Assembly: GCA_905182995.1 (NCBI GenBank)
Contig: CAJJDP010000131.1
Span: 242,307 to 306,306 of the forward strand
Source: Paramecium octaurelia
Lineage: Eukaryota; Ciliophora; Oligohymenophorea; Peniculida; Parameciidae
Direction: 5' to 3'
Length of the DNA: 64,000 bases
The position numbers and the translations under genes were made by a program. Positions 50,067 to 62,753 of this stretch are shown here, in pieces. The notes beneath the pieces were generated by a model. It saw only the letters and a list, made by a program, of their open reading frames with translations. It ran no database searches and was not told where the DNA came from. The first letter of the stretch is position 1. Each line of letters opens with the position of its first letter.

Positions 50067-51191
50067 ATGAAGGCTAGAAAATATTTTGTATTAGTGTAAG
50101 AAAACCTGTAGACTTCATTCTACAAAACAGAAAAGTATACTTAGATTAATCTGGATAAAAATCCCAATCAGAAGAAATTCTTTTTTTATGATGAGAATTA
50201 AGCCAAAAGATTTGCATCGAATGTGCAATCTTGTTAGAATAAGGAGGCTTTTGAAAAATTGGAGATGGATTATGAAATTTCCAAATAACTAAGCAAATAC
50301 GAAGAAAAAATCAAATCTTGCAAGACATTTTCTGATAATGAAAGTCAAGATGGAGTTTCTATTAACCTAAGGAGACCCACCTATATTTATGTTTTATGGA
50401 ACAAAAACTCTTATGAAATGCCAAGAATGTATTTTACATAGATCACAGCTCAAAAGAATTCAACATCAGAAGATCAATTAGGGAAATTTTAAGACCCTAA
50501 CTCAGCACTTAGTTATATAAGGGAGATACTTGAGACTATAGAGATAAAAAGGAAATTGATCGCTAATACTGACACACCCGTTTCTTAAGATAATAATACT
50601 ACTGAAACTGAATTGGAGAAAGATGAAAATCAACTTAATTTTTCTAGCCTTGGAAAACTATTGTAATTGGATAAGTAATATTCTTATTTTTTCCCCAAAT
50701 TTTACATAGAGAAATACCCAACCATCAATATTAACCCAGAAGAAAAATATGCGATTCAATGCTCTTCCTTTTGCACATTACATTTTCATTCATCAATCGG
50801 AATTAATTTAATAAATTATGTTTCTGGTTAAAACTTGAAGAGTTAAGGTTTATATGTGGGACATTAAAAACCCTACATTCTTGGGTTATTGTCAGTCCTT
50901 TATGGATTGAGATACAGTTTATTTTTGAATTTACCTTCTATTACATTGTAGGTATGGAAACAATAAGATTTTGAATTTTTGAATAAAATGGTTTAACCTC
51001 CGTACCCTCAGTAATAATAAGCTATGGCAGCTATTGATGGTTACTCTACACTTCTTAAATAGGTCAAATTTGAATTGGTTGATTAGGATTAATGCAAATC
51101 ATCGTATGTTCAAGCAGTGAAAGAGTTTGAAAGGTATGCAAATGTAAAACAAAGGAGTAAGAAATTTCGTAAAAATGATAAAGATGATTGA
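50067..51191 (+). CDS. Hypothetical 374-residue protein
   Basis: Intronless frame of 375 codons, ATG 50067 to TGA 51189-51191. The N-terminal part is mixed and charged (YFVLVQENLQTSFYKTEKY). The second half has aromatic and hydrophobic stretches (YFFPKFYIEKYPTININPE, LGLLSVLYGLRYSLFLNLP) without clear transmembrane spans. Basic C-terminus. I do not recognise it. Length and composition support a real gene. Confidence 0.7.
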
Positions 51192-51537
51192 AGTGTATTT
51201 ATAAATATTGTAGAATTTGGTTTATTCATAAACTACAAAATAATCAAAAGAAAAATATTTATTCTGTTTTTCACATTCATTTATGATCTTTTCAAGACAT
51301 CTTCATTTAAGTAACAAAATAATTTTCAATTTCCTTTTCTATTGCTAAATAGTTATGATCTATTTTTATCTTTTAAACATATCATCGTTTACAAAAGAAC
51401 TATTATGGTTTCTAAGAGATTGCAAGATGGTATAATTGAACCTTAAAAGTAAGTAGTAAATATGGGGAATCCATTGAAGTTCAATATTAGTTATACTAAA
51501 AAGAAAAAATTATTATTAAATATAAAAATTTCTTAGG

Positions 51538-53625
51538 ATGGAAGAATAAGTCACTCGTCCTGGCAAAAAGCTGTGGGCTATAGCAAGAAAGAAAGTGAAA
51601 GTGATAGCACGAATAAATGCTATGAAAAGAATAACTCTTTAAAATTACTATGGAGTGAGAGACGACAATGATTTTGTAGAGGCCACCCAAATTAATAAAT
51701 GGGTGATTTATCCTGACTCAAAGTTTAAGGGATTTTGGGATTTTATCATAATTCTTCTAATGCTTTATACATGCACAATTTTGCCGTTTCGTTTAGCATT
51801 TCAAGATTCTTCAAGTGATGTTTGGAACACAATAGACGAGGTGTTCAATTATGTATTCATGGCGGACATTGTGATTAATTTCTTTACTGCATATTAGGAT
51901 GCTGATAATGTTTTAGTTACAAACAACAAATATATTTTAATGAATTACTTGAAGACTTGGTTTCTATTGGATGTGGCTTCAGTGTATAAAATTGATATTA
52001 AATCTAAGGATTCCTTTTGATTAAATCTTCCAGCCAGATCCATAAACTTAAACTACCTAAACTCAAGGAGGTTAGAAAGGTTCATACACTCAATTACTAA
52101 GATTGACAAGACTGCCTCGTTTATATAGACTGTTGAAGGTGGTAAAGTTATTCAGAATAGTTCGATTCTAATAAACAAACAGATCATCCATGTTCTCAAA
52201 ACTAATAAAATCTTGTATTAAGTTGGATGCAAGTATTAAAAGAATGATCAAAATAATGGGAATGTCATTGCTATTTTTACATTTGAGTAGTTGTTTTTAT
52301 TACTTAATCACTAAAATTGAAACTGATTCAGTTACATGGGTGACTAATTTAGGATTGGAGGAAGCAGATGAGGCCACGCTCTACATTCGATCATTTCATT
52401 GGGCATTGTAAACACTAACTACAGTGGGATTCGGAGATGTGTCTCCATAGACTGATTGGGAAAAGTTGTATGCTATATTCTGGATGGGAGTAGGGAGTGC
52501 TTTCTTCTCCTTTATGATTTCAAATCTTTAGGGAGCAGTCGGAGATTCAGAGAAGTCCGCAAAGAATAAGATTATGAGACTCAATGTGATTCAGAACAAA
52601 ATAAAGATTCCGGATTATCGTAAATTAATTATCCATTTTTAGTGTTTTCATTGATTAAGAGACAACTTGAATCCCAACAGGTTGAGAATTCTAGATAGTA
52701 AATCATTTTGCAAACAAAACCATTAATCAAATAGTTGCCTACTTGTTTAAGATCATCTGTGTAATTATGTATCTATGCTCATGTCATTGAAAAAATTAAA
52801 TTTTTATAAGACAAGGATATCGAATTGATCATGGATGTGATTCCCAAGATATCTCCATTAAATTGGGCTTAGGGGGATATTTTATTTTCAACTGATGATT
52901 ATGCTGAAGAAATCTATTTCGTTTCAATTGGAGAAATCACTACCAGAGCTGCTGATGGTTCTACGATATCTGTGTATAGAGAAGGCGATACTCTAGGATT
53001 ATTGGAGGCAATTTATGATGTGAGAAGGATAGGAACTGCAATATGCAGTAAAAATACATAACTCTTTAGTTTGGACAGAACAACTTATTTATAAATGTTA
53101 TAGGATTACCCATAATTGCTCTCAGAGGTCAAATAATAGGTTGATAAAAGAATTAAAGAAGTAAAGCCTTTTGTTGAGGACGCTACCATTTTGAATAGAT
53201 CAATTTATGAGGTTATGTAAGACTATTAAAGAAAGATTAACAAAATTAAAAAAATAATAGAATAATTACAAAAGTCAGAAGATAGCAACGATATCATAGA
53301 TACTGATAAAAATTAATTATAAATATTTTTGTAGACCAACACTTAATTGGGAGACATTATGAATCTGCAAAGAGAATCCAATTCTAGAGAAACTGTAATG
53401 TTTGAAAATGCAAAAAGCATGAACAATTTAATTGATTAACTAGCTGATTTGTGGTAAAAGTAATTGATCGAAAAAATTGATTAAATGCATACAGAAACCA
53501 CCTATATGATCCAAGCTGTTCAAGATAGAGTAGAATATTATCAGAAAGCCACTAAGAAGTTTTCAAATCTTAAGAATGACTTAACTAAACAGAAAGAAAA
53601 CATCTAGAGCATGACAAAAATATGA
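51538..53625 (+). CDS. Voltage-gated K+ channel of the CNG/EAG (KCNH) type
   Basis: ATG at 51538, introns of 25 and 20 nt, TGA at 53623-53625; spliced 2043 nt, 680 aa. Six helices: S1 FWDFIIILLMLYTCTIL, S2 VFNYVFMADIVINFF, S3 YLKTWFLLDVAS, a basic S4 (LRLTRLPRLYRLLKVVKLFR), S5 and a pore with TLTTVGFGDVSP, the K+-selective GFGD filter. After S6 (FFSFMISNL) comes a C-linker and a cyclic-nucleotide-binding-like domain (GDILFSTDDYAEEIYFVSIG). The C-terminus is coiled coil. Paramecium membrane excitability depends on such channels. A short upstream exon beginning near 51400 is possible. Confidence 0.9.
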
Positions 53626-53739
53626 TCAATTATACTATTTTTATTCAATATCAAATGGATAGTATAATTTAATTAGCTATAGTTCATTTAAATCTATTAA
53701 TGAAGGGAATTGTTATTTTTTTTAATTTTCTTGAAGTTA

Positions 53740-53960
53740 TCATGTTAAATGATGCTAAATTTTCTATAATTTTGATGCCGCTAGGAAGATGAATTGGTAA
53801 CGGATCATCAAAGTAGCATCAATAATGAAATAGTCCAAAAATTCTTCTTAGTGTTTTAAAGCATAACTTATTGGTTTTTCTAAGTTTCCTAGTAGAGTTC
53901 ACTTTTTAATTATAGCAATTGCTGGATACAATAACTTCAAAGAATATAGAAAGGCTTGAG
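53740..53960 (-). pseudogene. Remnant of a host gene, faintly cyclin-like
   Basis: One frame reads AQAFLYSLKLLYPAIAIIKK, a TGA, then LGNLEKPISYALKHQEEFLD and YFIIDATLMIRYQFIFLAAS, ending at TGA 53740-53742. The second block resembles the helices of a cyclin C-terminal fold (residues like FLDYFI, YQFIFLAASKL), but too little remains to be sure. No intron removes the TGA. Confidence 0.35.
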
Positions 53961-54087
53961 CAATGGGGGAACACTAAATAAAATTAATGAATTATTGTTT
54001 TATTTATAATTTCTATTTAGATAGCATACTTCGGACTAAATATTTATTTATCTAGAGATTTGTATTAAATAATAATTTATAAATAAA

Positions 54088-54678
54088 ATGATCATCCCAC
54101 TGCAAGTAGAGCAATCCTTAGTGGAGAACTCGAAAAGAAAACCTTTTAGTCCGCTGGAAATAAATCCAAAATAATATTCATTGTCTAGTAAACTAAATCT
54201 TCTTCAACTTGATATTATCACTCCTAATCAAACCAAAAGTAATCATTCAAATGCGAACATCTAATTCGGACTATAAAAATTACTGAAAACAAGCCCTTAC
54301 GCATAATTCATCAAATAAAAGTCACAATAGCAAATTAGTAGCATTGATAGTTGCTCTTAAAATGTCTATAATGGAACTACTCAGCAGTCCTCTTAAACTA
54401 ATGTAAAAGCAGATACTAAATATATGATGTCCACTAATCAAAGCAACATCAAAAGGAGAATTCACAACTCCATGAAGATTTTTGCTCCAAAAAAGTCGCT
54501 GGAGCTTTCTCATTAATTAAATTCAACTCAAAAAGACAAATAAACAATTAAAGCACTTTAGGATCTATTAGTACGATCAACCTAGACTCTACAATAGTAT
54601 AAAGAATAGATCACCAGATATGAGTAGGAGAATATCAAACTAAAGGAGCAACTTTCTAGTTTGAAAGTAGAGAGTTGA
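54088..54678 (+). CDS. Hypothetical 196-residue protein with C-terminal coiled coil
   Basis: Intronless frame of 197 codons, ATG 54088 to TGA 54676-54678. Ser/Asn/Gln-rich N-terminal two thirds with LLKTSPYAQFIKQKSQQQ, then a coiled coil (QQYKEQITRYEQENIKLKEQ) ending SSLKVES. No known domain. It lies about 95 bases upstream of another coiled-coil gene on the same strand. Confidence 0.65.
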
Positions 54679-54772
54679 CTATTTTTCATTTATTCAATTA
54701 ACTATTAGCTTTAAATTAACATATTAATTAGTGTATTAAATTTTATTTATATTTCAATAACTTAGCTATCTA

Positions 54773-56131
54773 ATGTCAGAAAAGACACTGAATGTGGATC
54801 CAACAATTTGTATTCAATAACATGTATTTAGTGATACAAAAGATCATCAGGGAAAATGCCTACTTAACAGATCTAGACAATAAGCTAGATTATGATGAAT
54901 TGCATAATCCACTAAACGTAGAGGAAACGTAATCTCAGCTAGTGGATTCAATTTTTGGAAGTTGCAATGTTAAATCTCAGAAAGGTACTATATGCGAAGC
55001 TAGGATTATAGCAAGCAAAATGATTAGTTCATCTGGAAATGCTAGACCGACTTCGAATCAACCTTATGGCTCTTTATTTAGAAGTGGAATTTCTAATTAC
55101 ACTGTTTCAGATGAGGATGAGATCGAAAACAATTCACAAGAGATCAAAGATCCCCAACAAGTGAAATCCTAGATTGAGACTGATGCAATTCATTATCTCA
55201 AACCTCCAGAATTGAAAAATCTAAATAATTTAGTATCCTACGAAGACTTAATGTAAAAATGCCAACAACTCGAACTAAACTTGGATGTTGAAAGGAAAAA
55301 AAATCAAGAATTAAATGGTAATATTGATATCTGAAATTTAGATATAATTCTGGCTTAAAATGAGAGAATACAGGAACTCACAGAAATAGAGAAGGCAGCT
55401 TACGAGTAAATGGATGGAAGACTTTAAGAAATTTCTGAATTGTAGGCCAAATATATTTTGTTAGAAGGACAAATGTAAGAGCTAAAAGAGAGTCAAGAGA
55501 AGGAATTAAGTAAGGAAGACTTTAATATCATTTTAGAAGCAAGAATTAAGGGATTCATGGATTAGAATAATACTTCGCAAATGAATGCCATGCTATGTAT
55601 TTTAGTGTGTTATACTTAATAGAAATAAAGGAGAAGCAGATTTAATTATTGCAAGGCTAATTAAGTAGTCTTAGAGCAGCTACTTAGTATAGATCTTAAG
55701 GGAGCTATCACAGTGCTTAGAGTCATGAGAATATTTAAGACAGCAAAGTTGTCAATCACATTATCAACAACACTAACAATAATTAGATTATCATAAAAAA
55801 TGAAATATTCTAAAAAGGAATGACTTCATTACTTTAAAAACCAAAAACATAAACACCCAAAAAATAATAAATAATTAATTAGGATTCTCAATCCACCCAA
55901 AGATCTAAGAAAGGATTGAATCATAACAAACAAAATTCAAAAGATTCTATTACTCAACCATCTTCATGGCTTGATCATCTACAAAAAAAGAATGACGAAA
56001 AACTCAAAAAATTGCAAAACCAACCCTCAGAGAAAGAATTACATTAGACTATTTTAAATAATTCAATAAATGACAATGTCCATAAATATGTGCACACAGA
56101 TGGTACTATCATTATTAATATTAATTAGTGA
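54773..56131 (+). CDS. Coiled-coil protein, family unknown
   Basis: ATG at 54773, introns of 22, 24 and 26 nt, TGA at 56129-56131; spliced 1287 nt, 428 aa. The N-terminal part contains ILIQKIIRENAYLTDLDNKL and DYDELHNPLNVEE. A central coiled coil follows (EDLMQKCQQLELNLDVERKK, QELTEIEKAAYEQMDGRLQE), then a disordered Lys/Gln/Asn tail (PKTQTPKKQQIINQDSQSTQ). Splicing is fully consistent. Possible cytoskeletal component. Confidence 0.68.
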
Positions 56132-56299
56132 AAATTACTAAGGTAAATAGCCCTGCTTTTTAAAGAAAAACTACATATTAATTAACAACAGATAATGACA
56201 ATTAAGATTAGTAAGATTTTTTAAAGTAAAAAAGTCTATAGAATAAATGAGAATTAAATTTACTTATTAAATAAAATGTTAATTTTTAATTAGAATATC

Positions 56300-56690
56300 T
56301 AAAATGCTAATGATTCAGAATAAGGATATGATATAACTTAACCCTATACCTACTCTTGGCTTTAAAATAAATACTATTGCTTGATTTAAAATCGCTTTTG
56401 TTAAATTCCATCTTTTATAAGTAATTAAGAGTTGTGTATAGGTGAAACAATAATATACTAGCCAAATAAAATAGATCTAAGTACAAAACTCTTATTTTAA
56501 GCTATTTGAATGGTTTGAGGCTGTTGCCTTAATTTAAGGAAATTTTGTCTTAAGCTAATACTATCAAATTTATATTAATATTGTTTTAATTCAGATACTT
56601 GTATCAACTGTTTAATTCCAATAGCATAAGCATAAAAGATAATATAGAGTTATGTAATTAAAATACTTTCAAAAAAGAGATGAAATATTA
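56300..56690 (+). pseudogene. Possible remnant of a Cys-containing protein gene
   Basis: In the plus frame, protein-like pieces such as YDITQPYTYSWLQNKYYCL, FCQIPSFISNQELCIGETI and CFNSDTCINCLIPIAQAQ occur with TGA between them. Cys spacing is suggestive of an extracellular Cys-rich repeat, but there is no start, no intron set that joins the pieces, and the frame changes. Weak evidence. Confidence 0.25.
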
Positions 56691-56867
56691 TAAAATTGTA
56701 TGTTACATCTAATTTTAACCTACATTATATATTAGCTTGTATAAATTATATATCAATACAATAAAAAGAGTTCTTTGTACAATTAATTACAAAGTAAACA
56801 ACCTGATGGGAAGCAGAGATTAAATAATTTTGTAATTATTATTATATAAAAACTAATACAAGAAGCG

Positions 56868-59800
56868 ATGATGGAGAAAGTCAAATTAAACTCTACTTGT
56901 AATATAATCATTTTATCTCGCATCTAGTTTTAGTCACACTTCTTACTCTTTTCATTTGCGATCTTACGGGATTTGTGTAGTTGAGCCAAACTTTTTAATA
57001 CGTTTCTGCAGCACATGCAATTAAAGATTAACTCCCAGAGAGGAATTACATATCCACAACTTAAACAGGGACATTCGAACCACTTCAAGGATAGCATAAT
57101 GATAAGGTTAATGTGATTAAACCTATCATTGATCATAGATAATATAGATATTTAGAATTGGAGAATCATTTGAAAGTGCTCCTAATTCATGATGCTGAAT
57201 CTGAGATGGCATCAGCTGCAATGGATGTGAAGGCAGGATCTTGGAATGAGCCCGATGAATATCCTGGACTAGCTCATTTTTGCGAACACATGTTATTCAT
57301 TGGATCTGAGAAATATCCCTTGACTGGATTCTTTGATGATTTAATGGCAAAGGGTGGAGGTTCATCAAATGCTTACACTGATGATTAAAACACAAATTAT
57401 TATTTTGAAATAACAGTGAATCATTTAGGTAAGGCATTGGATGCATTTGCTCATTTCTTTATTGATCCATTATTTAACGAAGATGCTGTAAACAAGGAAC
57501 GAAATGCTGTTAATTCAGAATATGAAATAGATGTAAGTAGTGAGGAATGGAAAGTTGTCAATCTCTTTGCACTTTTAGCAGATCCCAACCACCCAGCAAG
57601 TAGGTTTAGCATAGGTAACAATGAAGTGTTGGCCAAAGAAGGGGTAGTGGAAGCACTGAAGAAGTTTTACTAGGACAATTATTCATCTAATATAATGAGT
57701 TTGGCTGTCTCAAGTAGATTGTCATTAAATTAAATGGAGAAGTTGATTAAGGTTTTCTCAAAGATAGAGAACAAAAATCTGATCCCTTAATCATTTAGTG
57801 GATTTCCATATTAATTTGGATTGTTGGGGAAATACAAAACTGAAAAGAAGTAGGTTTTGTTGAATTGGTAATTAAGTGGAAGACAATAAATTGCGCATTA
57901 GAAACCTTTAGAATTAATAGACTACTTATTGAATAATGGTAATTTGAAAGACTATTTAAAGGAGAAATAATTGGTTATTGAATTCGAATCCTCTATTTTC
58001 TTTGAATAGGAGTATTTTGTAAATTACATAATTGAATTAACATTGCCTGAACAGTCATTAGAAGATGGTAATGTTGCTCTTGAGATTTCGAGAGTGATAA
58101 ATAATTATATTTAATAATTGGAAGAGTGGTTAAAGGATGAGACATATTTGGAAGAAATATTTAAAGAGCAAAGTTAGATTTCTAAAATCAATTTCGAATA
58201 TATGTAAGGTCCTTAAGAAATATCTAATATTGCCTAAAATTTGAATAGACATGGGCCTGCTGAAGTGCTCTCGTCTGGTTTCATCATGGATGTATTCGAT
58301 AGGGATCTTATATTCAAATACATTTCTGAGTTGAAGAGAACAGATAATTTATTGATTTTAATTGGTGATGACGAATATTAGTTAACAGGTGACAGTTTGA
58401 AATAAAATAATTAAGAATTCTTAAAAGACAAGAGATTAGACAAAAGGAGTGAGATCTATCGTTTAGAATATGCAACTCAGAAGATGACTCAAGATTCCAT
58501 TCAGTTCATAACACAAAAGGATATCAAATTATAACAACTATTCACAAAACCACAAGAGAACCTATTCATTCCAGATGACTTAAAATTAGTATCATTATGT
58601 GAATCAAATAAATTGAAACTACCTCTTTTGGTTAGTTCTGATCAATTGAAACCTTTGGATAAGGAGGGAAAGTTGAACTTATTACTTCATGCAGGACAAG
58701 ATTTGCAAGAATACCCTGAAGATCAATGCAAGAAGGAGGAACATAGATATCAAAAGGACAATTATTATCCTATTTTGTTAAATAAAGAGAATAATTAATG
58801 GTGGAAGTTTTCCACTTTATTTAAGATGCCTACAGTCTATGGAGCTATAGCCATATAATTCGCTAAACCATTAACGATAAGCCAATATACATCTGTTAGA
58901 ATTTATAATTTTATTTCAGACGAAGAAATCAACAATTAACTCAGGTAGCCCTTGGCAACTGGATACACAGTAGAATTGGCGATGGGTAAGTACATAGAAC
59001 TTAAAGCGTATGGATTTAGTGAAAAGGTTAGAAGTTTCTTGAAGAAAATTTGTGGATGTATTAATCCATTCAAAGATAAATCTTCGACTTTAATTGAACT
59101 TGATGGAACTTAATAGGAATCTCCAAATTTCATTAGGGCCAAGTAATCACTTATTACTTCAATAAGGGATATATTTTAAATGAAATTATTTGAATAATCC
59201 GTTTAATTATACTTGCCTTCAATTTTAAGAAAGGGTAGTTTTAATCCAGAATAAGTCTTATAATAAATTCCAAAAATTACTGAGGAATAAATGATTTCAG
59301 ATATTAAGGAAGTACTCTAAAACTCTATGTAAAGTTCGCTTCTGATTGGTAATCTGGATCAAAAGAATGCTTAGGATTTTTCTTCTGAGTTGTAAAATTG
59401 TATATAAGATCGAAATTCAAAAGTTGAATAATCATAAACAAAAACACCTATTTCAGTTTTGAGTTTGAGAGGTAAAAATTGGGTATTTGTCAAACGTGTG
59501 GAATCAGACAAAGGTGAGTTGAATGGGGCAATATTAAATTATTATTAAATAGGGAAGAGAACTTAAGAAAATTATGCCTTAATGAAGATACTTTAGCCTC
59601 TGCTTAACTCATAAGCATATAATCATCTAAGAACTGATTTATAGCTTGGATATGTTGTTTTGATGAAATTCAAATAAATTAGTTGCATAGATGGTGCTCT
59701 ATTTTTGGTGTAAGGCAATAAAGAATTGCCGATGAAGGTTAATTAGTTAATAGAAAAATTCATATTGAAATTCGATGTGTACTTGAAAAGATTGAAGAAA

Positions 59801-60210
59801 AAGCAATTTGAACATTTAAGACATAGTGCGATTATTGAATTAAGAGAAAAACCGCAAACTTTAAGTGAAGAAGCTGATAGGTTGTGGGGATACATTAGTT
59901 CAGGAGACTACTCATTTGAGGAGAGGGAAGTCACAATCGAGAGAATGAAATCAATTACAAAGGAATAAGTAATAGAATTCTATGAAAATATCTTCATTCA
60001 TAATAGGTCTAAGATAAGTCTACAATTATACGGGTATTTATCTATTATAATATTATACTTAGAGAAGGGATGGTTTCATAAACATTAGGTTTGAAGAACA
60101 ACTAGGAGTTTGATGCTTATATATAGGCTAATATTCCAAAGGGCGCGTCACTTTTTGATAATAAAGAATTGTCATACTTGGAATGTTAAAACGATGTCAG
60201 TTCTGTTTGA
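56868..60210 (+). CDS. M16 zinc metalloprotease, insulysin-like
   Basis: ATG at 56868 (another at 56871), introns of 35 nt and 29 nt (60034-60062), TGA at 60208-60210; spliced 3279 nt, 1092 aa, close to insulysin (about 1000) plus an N-terminal extension. The hydrophobic TFTLLTLFICDLTG near residue 10 may be a signal peptide. The zinc motif HFCEHMLF (HxxEH) is intact, with the downstream glutamate expected in NAVNSEYEIDVSSEEW. Other family features: DMVKAGSWNEPDE-like VKAGSWNEPDEYPGLAHF, GSEKYP, GGSSNAYTDD, and the C-terminal domain with LRTDLQLGYVV and SIDGALFLVQ-like sequence. It cleaves peptides inside a closed chamber. The first intron places the signal-like segment in frame; the start is the least certain part. 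Confidence 0.9.
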
Positions 60211-60313
60211 TTTCAATATATATATTAAATATAATTACTCATGGTGATAAAAAATAGGATTGTAAAATTGATACAGGAAATATATTAAAATTAAATCAAA
60301 GTTAGAAAGCGAA

Positions 60314-60753
60314 ATGATTCCTTGTTTATTGTCAGTGATCTTTGGAACAATCTCCACTATGATAATAGGATATTATTGGTATTCAATACTATTTCGCGAC
60401 CGTTATTTGAAGGAAGCAAACATCAAACTAGAAAAAGATCATGAGGAAACGAATCAAAGCAGTTAGCCCTTAATTTTGGAATTATTGGCAAGATTTCTAT
60501 AAGCATCCCTAATTACATACCTATACAGCATTCTCAAAATAAAAGTAATGCAAATACTTACAGTTAGAACGAAAGAGATTTGGGATTGGCGCTATCATTG
60601 GCAGTGTTTTTTTGTGTCAGTTTTTAAGTGTAATATTTCACATCAAAGGTTGTTTGGGAACAGAAGACTTGGAATTACTTTTTTATGAAAGTGACTGAGT
60701 AATTCATATCACTTTCCACTCTTTCCACAATAACATACATTTTTGTGCCATGA
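60314..60753 (+). CDS. DUF1761-like small membrane protein
   Basis: ATG at 60314, two 19-nt introns, TGA at 60751-60753; spliced 402 nt, 133 aa. Helix 1 with GTISTMIIGYYWYSILFRDR matches the DUF1761 start (a helix ending GxxWYsxLF). Later helices: LARFLQASLITYLYSIL, RFGIGAIIGSVFLCQFLS, WNYFFMKVTEQFISLSTLST. Four spans predicted. The function of the family is not established. Both introns are at the lower limit of size, but together they give one clean frame. Confidence 0.7.
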
Positions 60754-60886
60754 AGTATAATTCAAAATTTTTACACATCAGATTCGCAATTATCATTATA
60801 ATATTATATGCATCAACAACGGACAATTAGAGGAACACAAAAAATAGACTTTAATTATTTAATGCTCTAACAAAAATAATGTAATT

Positions 60887-61407
60887 TCACTTCTTCTTTC
60901 TTTCCACACCCAAAGTTTAACCTCCTCTACCTGTTGTCTTTGTGTGTTGTCCTCTGACTCTCAATCCCCAATGATGTCTCAAACCTCGATTACATCTTAA
61001 ATCATGACCATTATACATACTTAATTTTCTTCATTCTCTCCAAATCCTCTCTGAGTTTAGTTTCAAGTTCATTTGTTGTTACTTAATAATTCTTTCCGTC
61101 TTTAAAATCACGTTGTCTATTAAGGAACCATCTAGGAATGTTGTATGCCTCTGGAGACTTGATCACTTCTGTAATCTTGTGAGCCTCATCATCAGTAAGT
61201 TCTCCTGCTCTTTTGGTTAAGTCTAGTCTCAACACCTTAAACACCATATTGATTCATAGATACTTTGCAAATTTATATGGCAAAGCGTCTACCTATTCCC
61301 TTGATGCTTCTAATTCCATAAGCAAGACGCTATTTACCATCGACATTAGTATTTAAAATACGAATGATGTGTCTGAATTGATCAGCTTTTTCCAAAACCA
61401 GAGTCAT
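60887..61407 (-). CDS. RPS18: 40S ribosomal protein S18 (uS13)
   Basis: ATG at 61407, introns of 28 and 25 nt, TGA at 60887-60889; spliced 468 nt, 155 aa, the usual length. Sequence follows RPS18 throughout: [98 protein letters not shown] and a basic end. It sits in the small-subunit head and contacts the P-site tRNA. No odd features. Confidence 0.97.
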
Positions 61408-61619
61408 TTGTGTTGTTGTAAAAAGATTTTAATTATTTTAAAATAATAATTATAGAGTCTTATATATTTGATAAATTATTTAGTGATCCTTCTTAGATAT
61501 TTGAATCTCAACTATAGATGTGTACACTTTGGAGTGGGGAACATAGTCATTTTGAGTAATGCATATCTGAAGTGAATGTTTTTCTTGTAAAATGAAATGA
61601 AATTAATTAATTAATTAAA
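61408..61619. promoter_or_regulatory. Divergent intergenic region, presumed shared promoter
   Basis: 212 bases between the starts of RPS18 (minus) and the CIMIP2-like gene (plus). AT-rich. It must carry promoters for both, though no defined motif is recognised. Confidence 0.45.
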
Positions 61620-62355
61620 ATGGCTAGCAAATCTCAGCCTCCCATATAGGAAAGGACTTTCCATGAATGGTCAAAGAACAACTTCTACAGAACCAGCTAT
61701 ATCAATCATTACACGCAAGTAAAGAATTATGTGAATGTAGCTTCCATAAGAACCAAAAAACACTGCTGTGCCAGGATATGCTGGTTATGTGCCATATGTG
61801 CAGTCGGAGAATTTATATGGCGAGAGATTTTCTGAAGTGGCCAGGAAATCGTTTGCAGACTAGAAACTAGGAAAGTTCAATAGATTATCGTCGACTGGAT
61901 TTAATTTCGATCCAAAAGAATTAATCGATGTACATAAGGAAGCGTATTCTCATAAATACGGATGCTAAACCTTATTGAAAAACCATCCATGCACTCATAT
62001 CAATAAAATGGTTACATCCTATCAAGACGGTTTCAAAAAGCCTTAAGAACTTGTTGCTCCAACGTATCAAAGAATCACAATAAATTAGATTTCGTAAGAC
62101 TGACAGATATCTAGAAACTTCACAGGCTCAAACCAAGACATCTGGATTCCAGAAGAATCACATGTAATTTGATGGACCAGGTTGGATTCCTCATGAAAAC
62201 ATGAATGGTTTGCAATATATTTTTATAATTTAGGCGATCAAGTGAGAACAGAATACAGAATTCAATATAATCAAGACAAGCCATTCCACAGAAACCCCAT
62301 TCAATTCAAGTTAAGAAAGATGAAACAAACAGAAATGAATTATAAGCATACCTGA
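61620..62355 (+). CDS. CIMIP2/FAM166-like ciliary microtubule inner protein
   Basis: ATG at 61620, introns of 22, 25 and 26 nt, TGA at 62353-62355; spliced 663 nt, 220 aa. Key motif: VPGYAGYVPYVQSENLYGER near residue 40, followed by FSEVARKSF, matching the PGYTGxxP...YG motif repeated in the CIMIP2 (FAM166) family of proteins inside doublet microtubules. A second Gly/Pro turn (DGPGWIPHENMNGD) lies near the C-terminus. Ciliate axonemes contain many such inner proteins, so an axonemal role is expected. Placement inside the doublet is inferred from family knowledge. Confidence 0.82.
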
Positions 62356-62753
62356 ATTTATATACAAATTTTTATCAATTAAATAGCATACATTCTTCAA
62401 ATTCCATTTCCATCCTATATTTTCTAAGCCCACAGAGATAGGAAAGAATAATCAATTGAAAATAATCGTAAAAAATGAATAAAAATATACAGAGAGATTT
62501 ATAATTATAAAATCAAAATAAATGATAAAGGTAATCCTTAATTTTAGAGAGTAATTATTGAATCACAAGAAATAAGTAACAGTTATTAATTGAATTTATC
62601 ATTAATTAATCTGATTGCGCAAGGTCAGTTGGAATAAAAGAGGTGGTCTTTGTAGTGGTGAGAGAGGGGTGGATTATTGAATTGTTTGATGTAATAGATG
62701 TTTAAAAATAATTTTCATATCACTTAATGAACTATTTTAAATGTAATTATTAA
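62356..62753. other. Intergenic, nothing recognised
   Basis: About 400 bases of AT-rich DNA between two plus-strand genes. No coding pattern. Confidence 0.6.

Noticed and set aside
56930-57136. Minus-strand 68-residue frame with several Cys pairs
   Set aside because: It lies antisense inside the first part of the M16 protease gene, whose spliced model is fully consistent, so the Cys pattern is most likely chance.
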